DNA of 64,000 nucleotides. Origin: Eubacterium sp. AB3007 (GTDB lineage: Bacteria > Bacillota > Clostridia > Peptostreptococcales > Anaerovoracaceae). The stretch spans positions 2,170,001 through 2,234,000 of the forward strand of contig NZ_JIAD01000001.1 of NCBI RefSeq assembly GCF_000688015.1, given 5' to 3'. Shown in pieces: positions 58,705 through 64,000 of the stretch. The translations under genes and the position numbers were made by a program. The notes beneath the pieces are model-generated. The model made no database searches. It saw nothing but the letters and a program-made list of their open reading frames with translations, and was not told the origin of the DNA. The first letter of the stretch is position 1. Every line of letters starts with the position of its first letter.

Positions 58705-60069
58705 ATGTTTACACAGGAGATCATCACACGCCAGAGGGCGTTTTTCCTTTCAGGCAAGACCAGGCCGATCAGATGGCGCAAGCAGGCTCTGCTGGATCTG
58801 GCTGCCTGCATCCGAAGATATGAGACACGCATCAACGCTGCCTTGCAGGCGGATATGAACAAGAGCGCCACAGAAGTCTATATGACCGAGACAGGAATCG
58901 TGTTGGATGAGATCCGCTACCACCTCAGCCATTTGGACCGATGGGCGCGGGAACGTTGGGTGCGAACGCCTTTGGCACAGTTCCCCTCTGTGTCCTACGT
59001 GAGCCCAGAGCCATACGGCACAGTGCTGATTATGTCACCTTGGAACTATCCTATACAGCTTTGTCTGGAGCCGCTGGTGGGTGCGATCTCAGCGGGCTGT
59101 ACCGCTGTACTGAAACCTTCCGCTTACGCGCCAGCCACCAGCCAGGTACTGGCAGATATGATGGAGGAGAGCTTTCCTCCGGAGTACATTACCGTGATTC
59201 AGGGTGGTCGGGAGGAAAACAAGGCCCTTCTGGAGGAACCCTTCGACTACATCTTCTTTACCGGAAGCCCTGCGGTGGGGCACGATGTAATGCGAGCAGC
59301 AGCGGAGCACCTGACCCCGGTGACGCTGGAGCTGGGCGGCAAGAGCCCGGTGATCGTGACCGAGTCTTCCAATATTCCGGTGGCCGCAAGGCGGATCGCT
59401 TTCGGAAAGGTGCTGAATGCCGGCCAGACCTGCGTGGCACCGGACTATTGCTTTGTGCACAAAGCAATCAAACCGGCGTTCATCGAGGCGTATAGAGAGG
59501 CTCTGGCAGAGTTTTTCCCGGACGGAAACATGGACGACATGAACGTGATCATCAACGAGAAGCATTATGCCAGAGTGAAGAGACTGCTGGCTAGCGGGGA
59601 AGCAGTGATTGGTGGAGGCTTCGATGACGGGAGAAGGTTCATCGAACCTACCTTGCTGGACCATGTGTCTACGGAGGCACCAGTGATGCAGGAGGAGATT
59701 TTTGGACCGATCCTGCCCATGCTGGAGTACGAGGATCTGGAAGAGCCCATCCGCTACATCAGGGAGCACGCGAAACCGCTGGCGCTGTATCTTTTCACAA
59801 CAGATAGAGGTGTGGAGAAACGGATCATGGATACGTGCTCCTTCGGAGGTGGATGCGTCAATGACACCATCATCCATCTGGCGACACCCTATATGCCTTT
59901 TGGCGGGGTAGGGAATTCCGGGATGGGGAGCTATCACGGGAAGAAAAGTTACGACACCTTCACGCATGAACGGAGCATCGTGCGGAAGGGAAACTGGCTG
60001 GATCTGCCTGTGCGGTACCGGCCATATACCAGTCTGAAGAATAGAATGCTCCGCAGCCTGCTGAAATAG
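58705..60069 (+). CDS. aldehyde dehydrogenase (class 3 / fatty aldehyde type)
   Basis: This 454-residue NAD(P)-dependent enzyme oxidises aldehydes to acids. The catalytic set is Asn114 (MSPWNYP), Glu209 (LELGGKSP) and Cys243 (NAGQTCVAPDY). The short length and the C-terminal hydrophobic-basic end (SLKNRMLRSLLK) match the class 3/YwdH-like group, which lacks the N-terminal extension of ~500-residue ALDHs. AGAGGAGG precedes the ATG at 58705. Two flavoprotein genes follow closely (7 bp, then an overlap), so they may share the promoter. The aldehyde substrate is unknown; medium-chain aliphatic aldehydes are typical for the group. Confidence 0.93.
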   Translation: MFTQEIITRQRAFFLSGKTRPIRWRKQALLDLAACIRRYETRINAALQADMNKSATEVYMTETGIVLDEIRYHLSHLDRWARERWVRTPLAQFPSVSYVSPEPYGTVLIMSPWNYPIQLCLEPLVGAISAGCTAVLKPSAYAPATSQVLADMMEESFPPEYITVIQGGREENKALLEEPFDYIFFTGSPAVGHDVMRAAAEHLTPVTLELGGKSPVIVTESSNIPVAARRIAFGKVLNAGQTCVAPDYCFVHKAIKPAFIEAYREALAEFFPDGNMDDMNVIINEKHYARVKRLLASGEAVIGGGFDDGRRFIEPTLLDHVSTEAPVMQEEIFGPILPMLEYEDLEEPIRYIREHAKPLALYLFTTDRGVEKRIMDTCSFGGGCVNDTIIHLATPYMPFGGVGNSGMGSYHGKKSYDTFTHERSIVRKGNWLDLPVRYRPYTSLKNRMLRSLLK

Positions 60070-60076
60070 GAGGAGT

Positions 60077-61225
60077 ATGTACGATATCGTGATCATAGGT
60101 GGCGGCGCCTGCGGCATGACAGCCGCCATCGCTGCCAAGGCGGGAGCACCAGAGAAGGGGGTGCTTGTGTTGGAGAAGATGGATCGTCCTCTTCGGAAGC
60201 TCAAGGCCACTGGGAATGGCCGGTGCAATATGACCAATCTCGCCTGTAAGAACAAGGAAAGCGTCCTGGGGTTTTTCGGCGAACTGGGGGTGATCACCCG
60301 GGCGGACAGCGAGGGGAGGATCTATCCGGTGACGGAAGATGCCGGGGACGTGGTAAACGCGATACTTGATCGGGCGGAGCATCTCGGCATCCAAATCCTC
60401 TGCGGTGCGGAGGTGTTGAGACTCGAGCGGGAGCAGGGCGTGTTTCGAGTGGTGTATAGAGAAGGCAAGACAGAGAAGGCTTTGTGCGCGGAACAGGTGA
60501 TGCTCGCGGCGGGAGGTAAGGCAGCGCCAAAATTCGGTACGACCGGTGACGGGGCCATTCTGGCAGGGAGGCTGGGACATACCGTCAGCCGGCTGGCACC
60601 GGCGCTCACCGGCGTGGTGACTACCGAGGATATTGCGGAGTTTTCCGGGATCCGGGCGCGTGGGGAGGTCAGCCTTTGCTTTCGGGGTGAGGTCATCTTC
60701 CGGGAGCAGGGAGAGATCCAGTTTACTGACTATGGGCTCTCCGGGATCTGCGTGTTCAACATGAGCCGGTATATCACCATACCGGAGGGATGTACACTAA
60801 AGGATGGATTTCGGGAGTACGAGATACATATTGATTTTCTTCCGGAGATCGGTGATCTCGGGAGCATTTTGTGGGAACGGACAGGGAAGCCGGGATTTCA
60901 GGGAGCGAAGCTGATGCGCTCTATGGTACGCCGGCCTGTCGCTGAGAAGATCTGGAGCATGGCAGGCGCCAGCGTAGAACGCTGCGGTTCGTTGCTGAAA
61001 GCGTTTCCGTTGCACGTGAAGAGTCTGCGGGGATGGCAGTATGCCCAGGTAACCAGGGGCGGTGTCTGTTATGACGAGATAGAACCGGAGACCATGGCCT
61101 CCAGGCTTGTGCCTGGGCTGTACTTTGGCGGAGAAGTGTTGGATTTTGACGGGCAGTGCGGCGGGTTCAACCTGCAGCACGCATTTGAGACCGGAATCAG
61201 AGCAGGAAAGGGAATGAGCAGATGA
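60077..61225 (+). CDS. FAD-dependent oxidoreductase, HI0933/YhiN family
   Basis: This 382-residue flavoprotein has the N-terminal dinucleotide-binding IIGGGACGMTAA and the family block KATGNGRCNMTN, followed by the C-terminal GGEVLDFDGQCGGFNLQHAFETG that closes the FAD site. It is of the HI0933/YhiN (aminoacetone-oxidase-like) family, whose biochemical role is not firmly known. AGGAGG lies directly before the ATG at 60077, and the stop overlaps the next start (ATGA). Pairing with the second, COG2509-like flavoprotein downstream is common in Clostridia. The protein is somewhat shorter than the usual ~400 residues but looks complete. Confidence 0.9.
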   Translation: MYDIVIIGGGACGMTAAIAAKAGAPEKGVLVLEKMDRPLRKLKATGNGRCNMTNLACKNKESVLGFFGELGVITRADSEGRIYPVTEDAGDVVNAILDRAEHLGIQILCGAEVLRLEREQGVFRVVYREGKTEKALCAEQVMLAAGGKAAPKFGTTGDGAILAGRLGHTVSRLAPALTGVVTTEDIAEFSGIRARGEVSLCFRGEVIFREQGEIQFTDYGLSGICVFNMSRYITIPEGCTLKDGFREYEIHIDFLPEIGDLGSILWERTGKPGFQGAKLMRSMVRRPVAEKIWSMAGASVERCGSLLKAFPLHVKSLRGWQYAQVTRGGVCYDEIEPETMASRLVPGLYFGGEVLDFDGQCGGFNLQHAFETGIRAGKGMSR

Positions 61226-62766
61226 GGACCAACAGATATAGATTGAGCCAGCTGAAGTTGGATGTGAAGGAATCACCGAACAATATCCCGAAGATCATCG
61301 CCAGGAAATTCGGAAAGGGTGACATGATCGTGACGGATGTGGAGATCATACGCAGGTCAATCGATGCCAGGCGGAAGAGCAACATCAAACAGGTGTTTAC
61401 GGTGGATTTCTCCACAGACAAGGTACTGGATCTGCCGGAGCCGAAGCAGGAGAAGTATCAGGAGGTTCCTTCCGGAACGGAGAAACTTGCGAAGCGCCCG
61501 ATAGTTGTGGGATTCGGCCCCTGCGGCATGTTTGCGGCGCTGACTCTGGCTTATCGCGGATACAGGCCCATCGTGTTGGAGCGGGGCTACGACATGGATT
61601 CCCGCATCAAAGAAGTCCAGCGGTTCTGGAAGAAAGGCATCCTGAACCCGGAGTGCAACGTCCAGTTCGGCGAGGGTGGAGCAGGGACATTTTCCGACGG
61701 AAAGCTGACCACCGGGATCAAAGATCCCCGCATCAGGATCGTGTTGGAGGAGCTTGTAAAGGCAGGCGCAGAGGAACAGATTCTCTATGTAGCCAAGCCG
61801 CACATCGGTACAGACATGCTCCGCTACATCGTAAGAAACCTGCGCTATGAGGTGGAGAAATACGGCGGTGAGATCTGGTTCGATGCCAGAGTGAATCGCA
61901 TTCATGTTGAAGACGGCCATGTGACCGGTGTGGTGGTACAGCAGGGCTATCAGCTGAAGCATATTGAGACGGACAACATCATCCTGGCCATAGGGCATAG
62001 TTCCAGAGATACACTGCGGAGCCTGAAGGAGACAGGAGTGCCAATGGAGCAGAAGCCCTTCTCCATTGGCGTGCGGATCGAGCATCCCCAGCAGATGGTG
62101 GATGAGTCGCAATACGGCAATGAAGCAGGGAACCCCTATCTGCCTCACGCAAGTTACAAACTGGCCCATCACTGCGAGAACGGTAGAGGGGTGTACACCT
62201 TCTGCATGTGCCCAGGTGGTGAGGTGATTGTAGCGTCCTCCGAGACTGGTCATGTGGTGACCAATGGAATGAGCTACCGGCAGCGGAACAGTGGCACAGC
62301 CAACAGCGGTCTGCTGGTAGATGTGAAACCTGCCGACTTTGGAAGCGACGATGTGCTGGCCGGTGTAGAGTTTCAGGAGAGGTACGAGAAACTTGCTTTT
62401 GTGAACGGTGGTGGCAACTACAAAGCCCCTTCCACCACATGGGCGGATTTCCGGGATAACACAGAGGCTGCCCAACCTGTGATTGGCTGCTTGCCGGAGT
62501 ACGCAGTGACCGCTATCCGGGAGGCGATGCCAAAGTTGGGTCGCAAACTGAAGGGGTTCGATGCGGACGATGCGGTGATGACGGCGGTGGAAACCAGAAG
62601 TTCCTCCCCGGTGAGGATCCTGCGGGACGAGCATTGCGAAAGCGAGGTTCGTGGGCTCTTCCCTGGAGGGGAAGGCGCCGGATACGCCGGAGGGATCATG
62701 AGTTCTGCCGTGGATGGGATACGGATTGCAGAGGAGATCATCCGGCGGTACGCGCCAATGGAATAG
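61222..62766 (+). CDS. FAD-dependent dehydrogenase (COG2509 type)
   Basis: This 514-residue flavoprotein has an ~85-residue N-terminal domain (RYRLSQLKLDVKESPNNIP), then the FAD-binding VGFGPCGMFAAL at about residues 95-106 and the block FGEGGAGTFSDGKLTTGI. The C-terminus has GLFPGGEGAGYAGGIMSSA for the flavin. The FGEGGAGTFSDGKL motif is the signature of this uncharacterised COG2509 family. The ATG overlaps the stop of the preceding gene. No substrate is known. It likely works in the cytoplasm with the paired YhiN-like protein. Confidence 0.92.
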   Translation: MRTNRYRLSQLKLDVKESPNNIPKIIARKFGKGDMIVTDVEIIRRSIDARRKSNIKQVFTVDFSTDKVLDLPEPKQEKYQEVPSGTEKLAKRPIVVGFGPCGMFAALTLAYRGYRPIVLERGYDMDSRIKEVQRFWKKGILNPECNVQFGEGGAGTFSDGKLTTGIKDPRIRIVLEELVKAGAEEQILYVAKPHIGTDMLRYIVRNLRYEVEKYGGEIWFDARVNRIHVEDGHVTGVVVQQGYQLKHIETDNIILAIGHSSRDTLRSLKETGVPMEQKPFSIGVRIEHPQQMVDESQYGNEAGNPYLPHASYKLAHHCENGRGVYTFCMCPGGEVIVASSETGHVVTNGMSYRQRNSGTANSGLLVDVKPADFGSDDVLAGVEFQERYEKLAFVNGGGNYKAPSTTWADFRDNTEAAQPVIGCLPEYAVTAIREAMPKLGRKLKGFDADDAVMTAVETRSSSPVRILRDEHCESEVRGLFPGGEGAGYAGGIMSSAVDGIRIAEEIIRRYAPME

Positions 62767-62823
62767 GCCGCCCTGAATATATTGTATATATACCTTGTTT
62801 GGGTGTAGCGCAAGTGATTTCTA

Positions 62824-62925
62824 TGTTATAATATTATTAACAATTGAGAGGTCTTATCCGGCCGGGCCAAACTCGCTGGCATGATTGCGTGAGGATTCAT
62901 TTTTCTGAGTCCTCACGCTTTTTTT
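62824..62925 (+). ncRNA. candidate small RNA or attenuated leader
   Basis: An extended -10 TGTTATAAT (62824-62832) would start transcription near 62839. An intrinsic terminator, GCGTGAGGA (62887-62895) pairing with TCCTCACGC (62910-62918) followed by seven T residues, ends it near 62925. The ~85-nt product has no reading frame and is GC-rich in its first half. It could be a free small RNA or a leader controlling the nuclease gene at 62971. No known riboswitch fold was recognised. Confidence 0.45.
62887..62925 (+). terminator. intrinsic terminator
   Basis: A perfect 9-bp stem GCGTGAGGA/TCCTCACGC with a 14-nt loop and a run of seven T residues (62919-62925). It lies after the flavoprotein gene and before the last gene. 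Confidence 0.85.
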
Positions 62926-62970
62926 GTTAACCGGTAAGATCTGGTTTATGGTAAAATGAAAGGAGAGAAC

Positions 62971-64000
62971 ATGAACAAGTCAACTAGCTACACCCCTTAT
63001 GACAACGTATTCCACACGATGGTACAGAGAATGCCGAAGTATCTGATCCCTCTTGTCAATGAGATCTTTCATGAGAACTTCCGACCCGAGGATGAGGTAG
63101 TGGTACAGAGCAATGACCTTCCTGCCGAGGATGATTCAGGGGAGATCAAGAGAAGGTACAGTGATTCGCTTTTCAGTATCAAGGGCACAGAGACCAAGCT
63201 GTTCCATATCGAATGTGAGAGCAGGCCGGATGGTACCATCGTGATCCGCATGGTGGAGTACGGATTCCACAAGGCACTTCAGGATGGGTATTACGAGAAC
63301 GGGGAGTACGTGCTGAAGATGCCGGATGCGGCTGTGCTGCTCCTGCGGCACACCAGGATGACACCAGATCAGTTCTGGGTCCGGATCATCACACCAGGGG
63401 AGGAAGCCAGGTACCCGGTCAAGGTACTGAAGGTTGGCAACTATTCGCTGAAGGAGATTTTCCAGAAAGACCTTCTGTTCCTTCTTCCGTTCCATATCTT
63501 TGCATATGAGAAGGATCTGGCCGCGATCGATCAGGATCAGGAGAAGGTCGAACAGCTGAAACTCACATATGGAGAGATACTGAGGCATCTGGCTGAACGC
63601 AGTGATCGAGGAGAAATGTCGGCCAATGAAGGAAGTCTGCTTATGACGTTGATGCGTCATGTTCTGGACGGTGTTGCAGAGAACTACGATCAAGTAAGAG
63701 AGGTGGGGAATACAATGCTGGGAAGAGTAATCGAGGATGATTTCACCAGACTGCTAGATCAGCTGGATGAGATGGACCGCAAAATTGCCGACAAGGAAAG
63801 AGAAATTAGTGCTGCAGAGGCAAAGCTCGGCGAGACGGAGACCAAGCTCGGCGAGGCGGAGACCAAGCTCGGCGAGGCGGAGACCAAGCTCGGCGAGACG
63901 GAGACCAAGCTCGGCGAGGCGGAAACCAAGCTCGGCGAGACGGAGACCAAGCTCGGCGAGACGGAGACCAAGTTAAGTAATGTAGAACGGTTGTCTGACG
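62971..64000 (+). CDS. Rpn/PDDEXK-type putative transposase-nuclease with heptad-repeat tail (3' end outside window)
   Basis: The frame is open from the ATG at 62971, behind AAAGGAGAG, to the window end (343 codons seen). Residues 1-~240 match the Rpn/PD-(D/E)XK transposase family: YDNVFHTMVQR at the start, Asp65 in YSDSLFSI, and Glu81/Glu83 in HIECES, followed by IRMVEYGFHKAL. Rpn proteins are DNA endonucleases that promote RecA-independent recombination. From residue 284 the protein has seven tandem TKLGE-x-E heptads and one degenerate copy, which should form a coiled coil. The DNA repeat is a 21-bp minisatellite. The stop lies beyond 64000. Confidence 0.83.
   Translation, partial: MNKSTSYTPYDNVFHTMVQRMPKYLIPLVNEIFHENFRPEDEVVVQSNDLPAEDDSGEIKRRYSDSLFSIKGTETKLFHIECESRPDGTIVIRMVEYGFHKALQDGYYENGEYVLKMPDAAVLLLRHTRMTPDQFWVRIITPGEEARYPVKVLKVGNYSLKEIFQKDLLFLLPFHIFAYEKDLAAIDQDQEKVEQLKLTYGEILRHLAERSDRGEMSANEGSLLMTLMRHVLDGVAENYDQVREVGNTMLGRVIEDDFTRLLDQLDEMDRKIADKEREISAAEAKLGETETKLGEAETKLGEAETKLGETETKLGEAETKLGETETKLGETETKLSNVERLSD
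63820..63987 (+). repeat. 21-bp minisatellite in the nuclease gene
   Basis: Seven near-identical 21-bp units lie from 63820 to 63966 and a degenerate eighth at 63967-63987. Each encodes one heptad T/A-K-L-G-E-T/A-E. Copies differ mainly at one codon (ACG versus GCG) and one synonymous base, which suggests recent expansion in whole heptads. Confidence 0.95.

Noticed and set aside
63820..63987. A CRISPR-like array
   Set aside because: The 21-bp units are directly adjacent without spacers and encode in-frame heptads, so it is a coding minisatellite.

Overview
The window reads as a stretch of chromosome from a Gram-positive, fermentative, host-associated anaerobe, most likely a gut member of the Clostridia. 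The support is a bile salt hydrolase, sortase-anchored pili, L,D-transpeptidase, many flavin and iron-sulfur oxidoreductases, strong AGGAGG ribosome binding sites, a YhgE/Pip pair and short Firmicute-type intergenic regions. GC content is moderate to high. No rRNA, tRNA or CRISPR array was seen. The genus cannot be fixed from the sequence alone.

Layout. 1-6640 is housekeeping and small-unit genes: the 3' end of glpK, a MATE exporter, a patatin-like lipase, an ABC-class ATPase, a SprT-like protein and a GMP synthase ATPase subunit with no glutaminase domain. 7200-11900 is a three-gene membrane unit (YhgE/Pip, small two-helix protein, YhgE/Pip). 12030-17775 is an operon of an APC permease, two YtcJ-type amidohydrolases and a SARP-like regulator. 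An IS30-family element (18097-19804), flanked by a perfect 13-bp direct repeat, lies downstream. 20100-24565 holds a Na+/H+ antiporter, an L,D-transpeptidase with cell-wall repeats and a bile salt hydrolase. 24650-33400 is a pilus locus: response regulator, a very large adhesin/pilin fusion, a major pilin and two class C sortases. 33600-35240 is a redox trio (CXXC peptide, NapH-like Fe-S membrane protein, TlpA-like lipoprotein, the last frameshifted at its end).

35300-51440 is the most coherent system: a catabolic locus with a Zn-alcohol dehydrogenase, FGGY kinase, PRD-family regulator, class II aldolase, Fe-alcohol dehydrogenase, MFS carrier, 2-hydroxyacid dehydrogenase, OYE-type flavoenzyme and a four-gene sugar ABC transporter. 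Four promoters in this locus carry the same 20-bp dyad (TTKCCGC-N6-GCGGMAA), each exactly 8 bp upstream of a -35 box with a 17-bp spacer to the -10. They drive the Zn-ADH, the kinase, the aldolase operon and the transporter. I infer a single activator, probably the PRD protein, controlling a route polyol -> ketose -> ketose-1-phosphate -> DHAP + aldehyde -> diol.

A second, independent regulon signal is a direct repeat (CGTTAG-N5-CGTTAG-N11-TATC-T/A-T) found upstream of both the response regulator and the pilus operon. 51580-56760 is dnaE-pfkA-flavodoxin. 56760-58065 is a repeat-rich, decayed region with a broken nuclease gene. 58068-62766 holds a Nudix hydrolase, an aldehyde dehydrogenase and two flavoproteins. 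The window ends inside a PD-(D/E)XK (Rpn-type) gene with a 21-bp minisatellite encoding a coiled coil. Its leader contains a promoter and terminator that may define a small RNA.
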